Assembly: GCA_037447655.1 (NCBI GenBank)
Contig: JBBHKE010003093.1
Span: 74,216-138,215, forward strand
Reading direction: 5' to 3'
From: Zygnema cylindricum
Lineage: Eukaryota > Streptophyta > Zygnematophyceae > Zygnematales > Zygnemataceae
DNA length: 64,000 bases
The notes beneath the pieces were generated by a model. It ran no database searches. It was not told the DNA's origin and saw only the letters and a program-made list of their open reading frames with translations. The position numbers and the translations under genes are program-made. Below are positions 32,818 through 43,184 of this stretch, piece after piece (the stretch's first letter is position 1; each line of letters begins with the position of its first letter).

Positions 32818-35673
32818 TTATAAAATTTTATTTTCTTCCTTCCGAAACACCATAAGTGTTTTTTTGAACCATTTTAAAGTCGCTCGGTTTCTTAACTGGC
32901 TATCGACGGTTATATTATATCCGTACCCCAATGCTTTCATAAGATTTCGAATATATTCATTACTGTGATTATTTACGTGTCCATTTCCTCCTTGTCCAGG
33001 AACCGCCCAACTCAAAACAACCCCTTTTGTATTGTGTCTGTAACAATTACCGCACGAAATAAACCGTACAAAAATACCGTACGGTACAAAGAATCCACAC
33101 AAAGGAAAAAGGGGAGAGAGAGGGAAAGTGAAAAGGAAAAATAATCAGTAGACACTAAATTGCACGCCAAAACCAAAAAGGAGAAAATTTATAACCAAAA
33201 AGGCCAAAAAAAAAAAAAAAAAAAAAAATCAAACATGCATTAATTAGTTAAAAAAAAAACAGATCTCCGAAAAGTATAAAATTTAAAAATTATTCAGTAG
33301 TACACGAGGGAGAGGGAGAGGGAGAGGGAGAGGGAGAGGGAGAGGGAGAGGGAGGGGAGGGAGAGGGAGAGGGAGAGGGAGAGGGAGAGGGAGAGGATGA
33401 ATGATGAATGAACACGATGTGGGAGTGATGTGACATGTGATGTGATGTGATGTGATGGAGAGTGGATGTGATGATGTGATGATATGGATGAGGAGGGGGG
33501 GAGGGATGGAGGAAGGACGGAATGGAATGGATCATGGAATAAATGGGTTTACCTGTGAATATTGTCAATTACCATCAGCTCAAACTTTGAAGGAACATGC
33601 TCTCCCACCTGAATCGGAAAAAAAACAAATAAAGAAATACTGTAAAACAACTAACATTTATGATGAAAGATAAAACGTTGGACATATATCAGTGTGGATA
33701 ACCTTGAAAAATTTGGTACTTTTTCCCCTTTATTGACCCATTTTTCTATGAAATATAACGAAAACCATAATATGTTGTCGTATTATTGTTGTTAGTGTTT
33801 TGGCACCTTTCGTATTGTGATTCTACCTGTTGTCATACTCTTGTACTATTGTTGTTATACTCTTTTATTGTTGTTGTACCCTGAATATTGTTGTTTTACT
33901 CTTACATTTATGTCACACTCTTACATTGTTGTTGTACTCTTCCATTGTTAGTTTTGTACACTTCTATGGTTGTTATACCCTTCAAAAGCTGTTATACTGT
34001 TGTTTTATATATTGTACACATTGTATATCGTATATATATAATATAATACATATTGTATACATTTTATATATACTGTTGTTATTTTATCAAAATTTGTTAT
34101 ACATATTGTTGTTTCACTCTTGTATTGTTGGTATACTCTTACTTTGTTATCATATTCTTATATTCTTACTGTTCTCTTACATTATTGCTACACTCTTATA
34201 TTGTTGTTAAAATACTCTTCTATTGCTATTGTTGACTATTATATTGTAATTTTTCTACTCTTATGTTGTTGTTTTACGCTTATTTATTGTTATTATATCC
34301 TTATATTGTTGATATGCTCTTGTAGTACTGTGTATTATACTTTGTGTTATAACGTGGAAATTAAAGATTAATGGGCTTTACAGGGCTACATATGTCTCCT
34401 CCAAAAAACCCCAAAATGTTGAACATAATTTGTGGACATTTAATGTGTCAACACAATTTAGTGTGGAGTAGTTTATTGTATTGTAGAGAGAGGCTACATT
34501 TATTGATTTGGGTTTCTTTAATTCAACCCATTTTTAATTGACGTGAGTTCCACAAAAATGAGTGCTTCATATGTTTTCTAAAACCAAAGAACTTAATTAC
34601 ATTTCAATATTTAGGTAATTCAATCGCCGTGATTGGCGTGGATAAAATAACATGTAAGCTTTTGAAAAATAGTTTGGATGTATGTGAATGGGAGTATAAT
34701 AACAATATAGGTGCATAAATATGTATAGAAGGGTATAACAAACAATTTAGAGTTTAACAACGCTCCCTCCCCTCTCACCTCCCTCCCTCCCTCCCTCCCC
34801 CTCCTCCCTCCCTCCCTCTTCACCTTCTAAACACAAACCTCCGACTCCGCGTCTCGAACTTGAAAACCGTTCGCCTTCCTCCACATTGCTCCGTCGTATC
34901 CATCGCTTCACTTTCCCTACAATAATATAAACATAAACAAAACATGACAAATTTTAATATATTTTAAAATCTGAATCATATTTTGAATATTTCGACTTTT
35001 CGGTTTTCCTAAAAAATTCCACTAGCCTCCATCCCTTCCTCCTTTCCTTTCCCTCCCCTCATCCTGGCTCGATCCTTAATCTTGATCCACCGGATCTGCA
35101 TTTGTTCTGACTTTGATCGACCTAACTGTTTGATCATAAAATGTTCCCCCATTTTTCCTTTTGACCCTCGACGTTTTGAATAGTCGATCCTGTTCGCCTG
35201 AATTCCATTGTTTCCGTTGGAATCGCCGATTTCGCCGGAGCGGAAACGAAAACGGAGGAACGCTTCTCCGTTTTTTCCGTTTTTCCCGTTTTTTCACGTT
35301 TTTTTCCGTTGATTTCACTGCTTGCCGAATCCGATCCGACCGGATCAGATTCGGGGGAAACAGAATCTACAGGATTTGATTTTGGTTTCTTGGATTCTGC
35401 AGAATCTACTTTGCCAGAATCGGCAGAATCGGCAGAATCGGCAGAATATGGAGAATCGGGAGAATCGGATTTGGCAGGATCTGAGCTGGAAGAATCCGAT
35501 TTGATGCGACTGACTGCGTCAATTAGGGTTGATTCTGGTGAGAGTTGCAGGTTTTTTGTCTCATTCGGAGAACAGTTACATGTAGTTTTGTCGTTTTGTG
35601 TGTTAGAAAAGTACGAGATAAGAAGGAAGACAGTCAGTAACAGTAACGCGCTGTTCCATGCGTTCGGTTTCAT
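32818..35673 (-). CDS. type II membrane-anchored methyltransferase-like protein, gene model gapped
   Basis: The first exon starts at 35673: MKPNAWNSALLLLTVFLLIS is a signal anchor, then a Ser/Asp/Pro-rich stem with repeated SADSADSADS-like units runs to about 35150. Supported downstream exons are 34916-34824 (93 nt), 33608-33553 and 33037-32818. The last two splice in phase and read GEHVPSKFELMVIDNIHR then HNTKGVVLSWAVPGQGG, with HVNNHSNEYIRNLM and LKWFKKTLMVF near the end. This LSWAVPGQGG block is typical, to my knowledge, of the C-terminal half of a SAM-dependent methyltransferase family of algae and other protists. The SAM-binding part (a D/E-x-GxGxG region) was not found; the space where it should lie is filled by simple repeats, so the gene may be broken. 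A frame shift near 35140 would connect the stem to an FYDQTVRSIKVRT segment. Substrate unknown. Confidence 0.5.
33305..33480. repeat. (GGGAGA)n minisatellite and adjoining (GTGAT)n run
   Basis: About 15 copies of GGGAGA with one GGGAGGG interruption (33305-33393), then TGTGATG repeats to about 33480. It lies in the intron before the last exon of the methyltransferase-like gene. Confidence 0.9.
33800..34340. repeat. degenerate (TTGTTGTTATACTCTTATA)n array
   Basis: About 25 units of roughly 20 bp built on TATTGTTGTTATACTCT. It occupies the interval in which the methyltransferase's SAM-binding exons would be expected. Tyr/Leu/Cys-rich frames over it are repeat artefacts. Confidence 0.85.
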
Positions 35674-35842
35674 GATTCTTCAGTTTTGTCACTCTTTTTC
35701 CTTTTTTATTTATTTATTATTTTTTTTTTTTTATATATATATATATTTTTTTAATGAGATTAACCTTTGCTCATTATATTCTCGCAATATATTATGAATG
35801 TGCTTTTTATTTATAATTATTTATAACAAAATAGTTCAGGTT

Positions 35843-36169
35843 TTAATTTTCTAACATTTTATTATACAATTTTCTTCTCCTACAGACTTTATAATTTTTT
35901 GTCTCTTGAAAAACCTCGCAGATGCTGTCAGATTCCTTCTTTATATTTTGACATTCCTCTAGTATTAAATCGACAACTTCTATTTTTCTATCCAAACCGG
36001 GAAGCAAACCAGGCGATCGACATTTTATGACATGACCGACAAATTTTACGTCACCACCGACACAAAACGACGGTTTTTTTTGGACATTAGGCAAGCCGCC
36101 AGCCGATCGCCTGCCGCCGGCCGCGGTGGCCCCAATTGTCAGACAGGACGGTTTCCATGTAGCATGAAC
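35843..36169 (-). CDS. uncharacterised ORF, possible terminal exon
   Basis: A minus-strand frame opens after TCTTTCGTTCAG (a good acceptor ending at 36170) and reads HATWKPSCLTIGATAAGG, then KPSFCVGGDVKFVGHVIK, and ends KMLEN-stop at 35843. It encodes about 108 residues with a balanced composition, basic C-terminus and several Cys. Local base composition is markedly higher in GC at 36095-36135 than around it. I do not recognise a family. Upstream exons, if any, would lie at higher coordinates, where only transposons are visible, so it may be a stranded exon. Confidence 0.3.
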   Translation of the reverse strand, partial: VHATWKPSCLTIGATAAGGRRSAGGLPNVQKKPSFCVGGDVKFVGHVIKCRSPGLLPGLDRKIEVVDLILEECQNIKKESDSICEVFQETKNYKVCRRRKLYNKMLEN

Positions 36170-36293
36170 TGAACGAAAGATTAAGACTGAAGTACATCGG
36201 ACGGTCAGAAAGCGATATGGTACGGAATCGTCTCGGAACCTCCGCTGGGCAGGTAACCAGATTTATTTAGTACTTTAGTCTTAGGGTAACCCT

Positions 36294-36983
36294 CCATCAG
36301 GCGCCGACAGTAATCGTACGGAAACGTTTACTGGCAGTAATTCTTCGTTCACTTCTCCATCAGGTCGTGTCAGCAATGGAATCTATTGCGTACGTGCTTT
36401 CTTTCGATTGGACGCACGTAGGTTCATGTTCTGACGACGAGCAGTCAAAGATTCCAAAAGCACAATATCTGAACTTGTATCCGTACATCCAGCCGCAAAA
36501 TTAAATTAGGTGAATGTACAATTTGTACGTTCGTGTTTTATATTTTTCGTAACTGTTTTGTCGTTCATGTTTCGTCGTGGCGCCATAAATTCCGGATGTC
36601 AGCGGATCGTGGAGGAGGCGTCACGACACATTCTTCAACAAAGGTTTTTTTTGGTGGTTTTCGTTGGATTTGATTCCCACCTGTCCGAACGCGCGCGGCC
36701 CGTACGTGATCTTTCCACGCGTAAACATTTTACACGTCCGGTGATTGATTACTCTCCTCCCTGAGGAGAGTAATTAATCACTGGACGACGTGACCGCTTG
36801 CTTCGAAAACACGTAATCGGACGGTCGACGTTGTCGCTCAGAAGTTTGACGCGCCGACAGTAATCATGTTAAAAAATAAATAAAATAAATCAGTACGTCT
36901 CTGTACGAAAATGAGTTGGATCTGTACGAAAGTACACTTTTCCCAGTAAAGAACCCCACTTTTCGCCTGATGGAGGTTCACCC
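36294..36983. mobile_element. 690-bp TIR element with TTA target duplication
   Basis: TTA flanks both ends (36291-36293 and 36984-36986). The left terminus GGGTAACCCTCCATCAGGCG matches the right terminus on the other strand, GGGTGAACCTCCATCAGGCG, at 17 of 20. A 3-bp TWA duplication with GGGT-type ends fits the PIF/Harbinger superfamily. An internal palindrome occurs at 36741-36780 (ATTACTCTCC / GGAGAGTAAT). No transposase ORF. Its length equals that of the 41004 copy. Confidence 0.75.
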
Positions 36984-36986
36984 TTA

Positions 36987-37606
36987 GGGTATGGTTACAT
37001 CAGGAGGTCTCTGTAATAGTACGGACAGCAAATTTTCTGTATTTCAGAGGCTTCGGTTACATTGCGCATCGTCTGTAAATAAGTTTTTACATACGTGTTC
37101 TGATTTGAGTGGCTCCACGTCAGTCGACGATCAAATCTCTAAAATCGTCAAAGATTTGAAAACCGACCATTTTCATATGGAAATCCGTACTTGCGTAATA
37201 CGTACGTGTACTTCGCAAGTGTACCGCGTCAATGTACCTCAGAGATCTCCTTCACTCTGCTGACTTTCAGGAAATAACCGTATTTCTTTTCGGCAAAGAT
37301 TTTAAGGTCACCTTGTCCGAAGGCACGTGACTTTGGGGGCGTGTGAATTTTTTTATTTTTCATCGACGCCCGTGTTTATCGTCCAAGTGTAGCTAATACA
37401 GAGGCGTATGAAGCGATTGCTTCGCAGATGAAGACCAAAATGTAATCGGACGGTCGAAGTCTTCTCCCGGATACTTGGAGAATCGTTATTTTCTGTAATG
37501 TTGTTTTCAAGAAACTCACGAAAATAAAGTACGGCATGGTACGGGTAAGTACAAAATTCTGTATTAAACCTCACTTTTCGTCTGATGAAACCATAGTACC
37601 ATACCC
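36987..37606. mobile_element. 620-bp TIR element abutting the previous one
   Basis: The left end GGGTATGGTTACATCAGG directly follows the shared TTA. The right end on the other strand is GGGTATGGTACTATGGTTTC then ATCAG. The right flank is TTC rather than TTA. It contains an inverted pair ACTTGCG / CGCAAGT (about 37189-37220). Confidence 0.6.
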
Positions 37607-38151
37607 TTCTCAGTTGAGCAGTTGATCAATCGATCAGCCGATCGGTTTAAATCTGACGGTTAGGGGAGCGGTTGGAAACAGCTGCACTTTCCTTGGAGTT
37701 ACGTTTTGGTGGAATCCTTGTTTTATATAATGTTAAGAACAAATCGTACGAAAGATTGTCTTGTCTAAAATATGACAGTACAGCACAGCACCGTACAGTA
37801 CAGTACCGTACCGTTCCAAGTCCATCGGGCAGTCCGCTTTGTTTGTGTGGAATGCGACAATTGCCTTTTGGAGTCCATAAAAAACTGCCGGCTATATGAT
37901 CTGTTGGAACTAGTTACGAAGGGTAAAAAACTTCATTGTTCCTTGTAGTAAAAACTCCCTGTTCTGGATAGCGTTCCGAGCAAATCGCGCGAAAAGTGCC
38001 GACTGTACGGTAACGTATCGAGTACATCGGACGGCTAGTATTGCTATATTAAAACCTTGTACTGTAGTACCGATTGAAGTCCATCGGACGGCAAATGTTG
38101 TAGCTTCGTAAACAGAAAAAATTATGTATTGTCATTATCTACCCACGTATT
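37607..38151. other. intergenic sequence upstream of the U2 gene
   Basis: GTAC-rich sequence with short repeats such as CAGTACAGTACCGTACCG (near 37798) and repeated CATCGGACGG motifs (38027, 38087). No gene was recognised. Confidence 0.4.
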
Positions 38152-38198
38152 TTCCCACATTGCGTAAAATTTCCCTTCTAAGGTGACTCGTATAAATT
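38152..38198 (+). promoter_or_regulatory. snRNA promoter: upstream sequence element plus TATA box
   Basis: TTCCCACATTG (38152-38162, -71 to -61) closely resembles the plant snRNA upstream element RTCCCACATCG. TATAAATT (38191-38198) lies at -32. Positions near -70 and -30 are the arrangement known for plant Pol II snRNA genes. Confidence 0.75.
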
Positions 38199-38222
38199 CG
38201 TCTTGATAGCAAAGGGATAGGT

Positions 38223-38415
38223 ATACCTTTCTCGGCCTTTTGGCTAAGATCAAGTGTAGTATCTGTTCTTATCAGTTTAATATCTGATACGTGGCCCATC
38301 GGGCCACACGATATTAACCTTATTTTTGTTGGGGAAGGTTTCCTAAGACCAGCTTGCTGGTCGGAGCCTTGCGTGTCGCCTTGGTATTGCACTACCTCCA
38401 AGGCAGGCGCACCCC
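38223..38415 (+). ncRNA. U2: U2 spliceosomal snRNA
   Basis: It begins ATACCTTTCTCGGCCTTTTG, the near-universal U2 5' end. GTAGTA at 38256-38261 is the branch-point recognition sequence. Stem-loop II includes GTGGCCCATCGGGCCAC, and ATTTTTG at 38322-38328 is the Sm site. The 3' domain forms the expected stem-loops III and IV (GACCAGCTTGCTGGTC; CCTTGG...CCAAGG). The length of about 190 nt fits plant U2 (about 196). With a good USE/TATA promoter and no lesions in functional segments, it is probably an active copy. The 3' end is approximate. Confidence 0.93.
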
Positions 38416-38422
38416 TTCCCTT

Positions 38423-38500
38423 CACAGGGAAACAATAAAATCAATGTGGAATTGTTGACGTGTACTCTCAGGGAAACAGTAAAATGTATCTGGAATTGTA
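38423..38500 (+). repeat. duplicated ~33-bp segment downstream of U2
   Basis: CAGGGAAACAATAAAATCAA with TGTGGAATTGT (38424-) recurs as CAGGGAAACAGTAAAATGTA with TCTGGAATTGT (38470-). The first copy lies just past the mature 3' end, where the 3'-box processing signal of Pol II snRNA genes is expected. Confidence 0.65.
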
Positions 38501-38671
38501 AATTTGAAACTTCTAACGTGACTTCACTTGAAAATATAACCTGCAAATAGCTCATTGAATTATATTGTACATTTAGTATATATTTTCAAATTATTATTTC
38601 CCGTGGACCATTGCTTCCTTAAGATACTGACTATGTGTAGGCAGTTGATACAAACGGGTGTCAGTACATCA

Positions 38672-38790
38672 CACCGTGAATCGTTATTAGTGTTAATGTT
38701 TATTCTGCCACTTCAAACATATTTTCTCCGTAAGCACTTGTCCGATTTTCAATTTGAGACCGCCAATCGGAAGCTAGGAAGTCGTGAAAG
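38672..38790. mobile_element. truncated MITE, CACCGTGAATCG family (left half)
   Basis: It starts CACCGTGAATCGTTATTAGT and follows the family through CTCCGTAAGCACTTGTCCGA and GAGACCGCCAATCGGAAG, then stops. The right inverted repeat is absent. Confidence 0.65.
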
Positions 38791-38799
38791 TCGTGAATA

Positions 38800-41000
38800 G
38801 TTCTAACTTTTTTCAGTTGATGGTACTGGGGACTTTTATGGAACTGATTTTTATGTCTATCGAGCTTAATTAATACGTAGGACTGGGGGTTTTTATAGAT
38901 GTCGGTCAACTTATTCCCATTTTTCTAAGCAAAAGATATTTTCCATAGAAACCTATAGAGCTAAAGAATATATAAGTTATGCAACTATAAAACTATAGCA
39001 CCTATAGATTATTTAGTACAAATATGTTAATGAACAAAGTGATGACCATCCTTTAAACAACATTTCTTTAAATTGGTATCAATCAACCATTATTTGGAAA
39101 CTGAGTTTATCGTATGTTAAAATATAAAAATGTGTTTAAAATGTTAATATTCTTAGTTCTAACAATAAACAAGAATAAGATTTTAATGTGTTACAACATA
39201 GAGTTGAGTGTTTAAAGTATTCATTTTCTTGGATGCGGCAATTGAAAAGGAACAAAAGACATAGTTGACGTTTTGAAAAACATGCTCAAGAATCATGTAA
39301 TCTTACACAAAAAAATGGTAGAAGAATAAAAGATGTTGAAAAAAATCGCTTATAAAACGGGTAGTTTCTTTGTCGAACAAAGGTTGTATATTTATGCAAA
39401 TAGTTGATGATTAAAGAAAAAAAAATGTTAAACTATCGAAACCAGTTTAGATAATTAGGTTGAGTTGTTGAGCATAATATTGACCGAATGCATTAGTTAT
39501 TTTATGTCATAAAAATTTGTATTTTTTATCTTATCATGCGTCTTCATAAGTTTATAATTCGAATTCAAGGTGGTGATGTCTACAACTTGCTTCTTCAAAG
39601 CATACAATAAGATACTTCACGGTTTTTAAATATTATTTTTAAAAATATGTTTTGAGTTATTTTTTATGGTGAAACTTTGTTTTTGTTTCAAGTAATATTT
39701 TTTGGTGAAATTCCATCAAATAAATTTTGTGGACAGTTTTTTTTTTTTAAATTTGTGGTAGGTTCAGATGAGTGTGGACCTTTACTATGATAATAAAATT
39801 ATGATCCAATATATTTTGCGATTAAAATTCAAATGTCCATTTATGATTTTCCCATACAAATGTGTTTAAAAAAGCGTTACTGTTTCGTTTGATGGATTAG
39901 GGTTTGATGGTTTTCGAATGATTATTGAGCATAGGAAAGACTTTTGCAATACTTATCATTTTAAGAACTTGCCTATAGTTTTTGAAAAAAAAATATCAAG
40001 AGTTCATAGTTGATTATGAATTATGAAAGTATTTGGCACACAAAAAATAACAGTTGAGAATGTAGAAAAAGTCAAAATATTCATGGATGCTTTCGAAAGA
40101 TATACGAAAAAAATGAAGATATTTAAACATTTTAACATACACCCGACTTTACAATGATCCACTAAATGTAAAATTAGTATTAAACATGCAAAAATTTTAG
40201 TTTTTGATTGAAAGTTTTGTATGACTAAATGAGTTATTGAATCGACGTTTTTACATAATTCATACTAGAATTATCATACGTTCGAGACAAAAACATATTT
40301 AAAAATCCGTGGTTTATGTTACATTAAACTGACTTACCATTACTTTTAACTATACTGTGAGTGTTCGATTGGCGCGTCGCTCCTCTAATAATATAATTTT
40401 GACAGGTACGTTATTTTTTTGTAATTCACTTCGCATCTTAACTATTATGGAATATGTTGGACAGATGAAAGTAATAATTGAAATAATATAAAACTTCAGC
40501 CCGAAGTTGACTTGAAACGAATGTGAGCAGTAAAAATGTAAAAATGTAAAAATATTATTAAAAACAAGATATTGTTCAGTGATGTAAAAATTGACCATTT
40601 ATTACACTCCGCCCAATGTGCGACAAAACTTGGTAAAATCTAATTGAACCGGTTGGTCACTTATTATGATTCATGAAAATTGAACCTAGTTTAAGCCGGT
40701 GACCGGTTTGAATTCAAACCTATTTCTAAAGCATTTCGGTCGCATCGGCCTAAAATGAGGCCTAGTCGAATCGAGCCAAACCAAACCGAGTGCTCAATGT
40801 ATCTTTAACGATATCAACCTATTGGTATTTTTCCTTAGGGTTCCTTTTACCATTATGTAAATATAGTCGATTCAACGATAGCCTAACAAAGTTTTTAGAG
40901 TTTTTATTTGTATATAAGTATTTATGGACATATGTTACAAGGGTTTTTGGTGGTAGAGTTGATGTCTAATTGAAGTATTGTCTTGACCCAAAGTGATAAG
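38800..41000. other. AT-rich spacer
   Basis: About 2.2 kb of strongly AT-rich DNA with no ORF, exon or TIR pair that could be supported. The short stretch 40640-40730 contains ACCGGTTTGAATTCAAACC-like partial palindromes only. Confidence 0.5.
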
Positions 41001-41003
41001 TTA

Positions 41004-41693
41004 GGTTGAAGTTCCATCATACGTTTCTGTAATTGTACGACAAACTCTACAGACCAGGTCGATTGAGTCGAAGTTCCATCACGTAGAGTTTGTAAGCCAC
41101 GTGTTCTAAATTGACTGGCGCCACGCAAGCTACGATCAAATATTAAATATCTTTCATATTTTTAGCACCGACAAACTTAAATTCAAATCTTGACTTGCAT
41201 ACCATGTACCTGCGTATGAAGTAACCATACGACAAAACTTTTATACATTTCGCAGACGCCAGTCTGTACGCCAGCTCAATTTTTAGGGTTTCAATTTTCG
41301 AATATAACGAAATTTTTTGAGAGAAATAGTGTGACGAGCAAAAGTTAACGAAAATAGCGTGACGAGGGAATGTTACGAAATATCGTTTTTATTTTCGGTT
41401 GAATTTTGGAAACCGCGTGTCATGTGCAAATCTTAAGATTTTTCGTTGGTTTTCCATCATGACACGTAGCTTAATTGTCTAGAGTGTCACGTTTTATTTT
41501 TTCTGTATGTGCCAATCCACCTCCTCGAGGTGGGTTGATAGTTACAGAAAAAAATGAAGCGAACTCCTCGCAAATAAACATCCAACGGCCAGTATTGCCT
41601 CTAAGACCTTCGGAGAGTATCAGCAACAATTTGGTACGGAGGATCGCGGATTTTTGTAAACTACGCCATTTTTCGCTTTATGGAACTTCACCC
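41004..41693 (-). mobile_element. 690-bp TIR element, copy 2 (inverted relative to 15386)
   Basis: TTA flanks both ends (41001-41003, 41694-41696). Termini are GGTTGAAGTTCCATCA and, on the other strand, GGGTGAAGTTCCATAA. The sequence is homologous throughout to 15386-16073 in reverse orientation, including the internal palindrome CCACCTCCTCGAGGTGGG (41518-41535) and the block ACGATATTTCGTAACATTC in divergent form. No transposase. Confidence 0.75.
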
Positions 41694-41994
41694 TTAGTGT
41701 AAACATTTTTTTGGTTAAGTAGCGCATGAAAAAGCAAATGGAAAACCATCATCTATTGTAAGTAACGATAAGATGTTACGGTAATAATTCATGCTAATGT
41801 AATGTTGACCTAATTGGGGTTTTCGAACATAACGAAACACACTGTGTGATGACCACGTAATATACACGTCACATTTGGGCTTCTTCGGGTACAATACGCG
41901 TATAATTATTTTATTCGCACGTTTGAACACTGAATCGCACTGGTTGAAGTACGTGAAAAGTATAGATATTGTTTTAAGTGGGTATGGTAGAGTA

Positions 41995-43179
41995 CACCGT
42001 GAATCGCTATTAGAGTCAGTGTTTTTTTCGCCACTTAAAACATCTTTTCTCCGTACACACTTGTCGAACTTTCAATTTGAGACCGCCAATCGGAAGTTGA
42101 GAATGTTACCTTTCAATCGCAACCGTCAGATTCACAACTCGACAAGTGTGTACGGAGAAAAGATGTTTTAAATGGCGAAAAAAATATTGACGCTAAGGGT
42201 ACTTTCGCATGTGCTAAAGTTACAGCTATTTTCTGTCCTTTTCCTCCATAACTTAGAAAAAAACGTGAAAATCTGCAACCGTACCAAAAAATTGAAATTA
42301 CCACCGTTCAAGTTGCTTTACCACGAAACTTTATATGTACTACAGTTTGTCGTCTAGCGCGATGTAGTTTGTTGTCTAGCGCGTTTCGACGCAATTTCGC
42401 GTCCCTTCATATCATCTTTAAACTTTATATAAAATCACCTCGCGAGGTGATTTTAAATTTAGTTACATGAGGTGAGCGAATAAGCAAGCCATGTCGCACG
42501 TGTCAAAAGTTTTTGACAATTTTGTGCACGGAGTACCAAAAAGAACCCTCCGCACGTTTGCTGCCTTGTGCGTGATTTTTTTTCCGTGCGCTTTTTTCCG
42601 TACTGAGGCCGTGGAGGGGGTTTCCACCAACGGACGCCATTTCACAAAAGCAAAGTCCGTGAAAGTGCCTCTCTCTCTCACTCTCCCACTAACGCGTCTA
42701 TCTCACAATTATTGCAATGAAAAAGGCAAGAAAGGTATCAAACGGAAGATATACAAAAAATATTAATTTTGGCTGTCTTTTAGCTTATTTTGGTGGCACG
42801 TAGAGTGAGAACGGAGGTAAAAACAAAATCGGTAAACTATGGCGGAATGTTTTGGAATTAATGACGTCGACGTTATCATAATTTGAGCGTGACGTCAAAA
42901 TGTCACAAACCCTAAACATCTACAATGTCACAAGAAACTACAGTAGACGTCTACAACCGTCGCTATTTTGTAAACGTCATCAATTGTCGCTTGTTTTGTA
43001 CTCGTCTACAATCGTCACAAATTACACCCACGTGCAATTCCGTCACAATCTAAAGTTACGATTTCATTTTTTTACATATGAATGATTTGAAAGTTGTACG
43101 GAGAATCTTCGCTAAAAAGCAAAGTAACAAGACTAAGTTTCGGTTACATGCGAAAGTATGCTAATAGCGATTCACGGTG
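41995..43179. mobile_element. MITE (CACCGTGAATCG family) split by a later insertion
   Basis: The left end CACCGTGAATCGCTATTAGA follows a TA. The internal parts match the 20713 copy (CTCCGTACACACTTGTCGAA; TGTGTACGGAGAAAAGATG). The right arm reaches GACGCTAA at 42196, is interrupted by 42197-43161, and resumes TAATAGCGATTCACGGTG at 43162-43179. Without the insertion the element would be about 217 bp, the same as the complete copy. Confidence 0.8.
42197..43161. mobile_element. 965-bp TIR element nested inside a MITE (TAA duplication)
   Basis: TAA is duplicated at 42194-42196 and 43162-43164. The left terminus GGGTACTTTCGCATGT and the right terminus on the other strand, GCATACTTTCGCATGT, match at 14 of 16. 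An internal perfect 24-nt palindrome lies at 42431-42454 (AAAATCACCTCG / CGAGGTGATTTT). The frame at 42491-42766 has no similarity I recognise. The TWA duplication again suggests a PIF/Harbinger-like non-autonomous element. Confidence 0.85.
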
Positions 43180-43184
43180 TTCTA

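Noticed and set aside
33305-33480. CRISPR-like regular repeat
   Set aside because: It is a simple-sequence repeat without spacers in a eukaryotic intron.
33830-34371. Tyr/Leu/Cys-rich frames resembling membrane proteins
   Set aside because: They are produced by the TTGTTGTTATACTC repeat.
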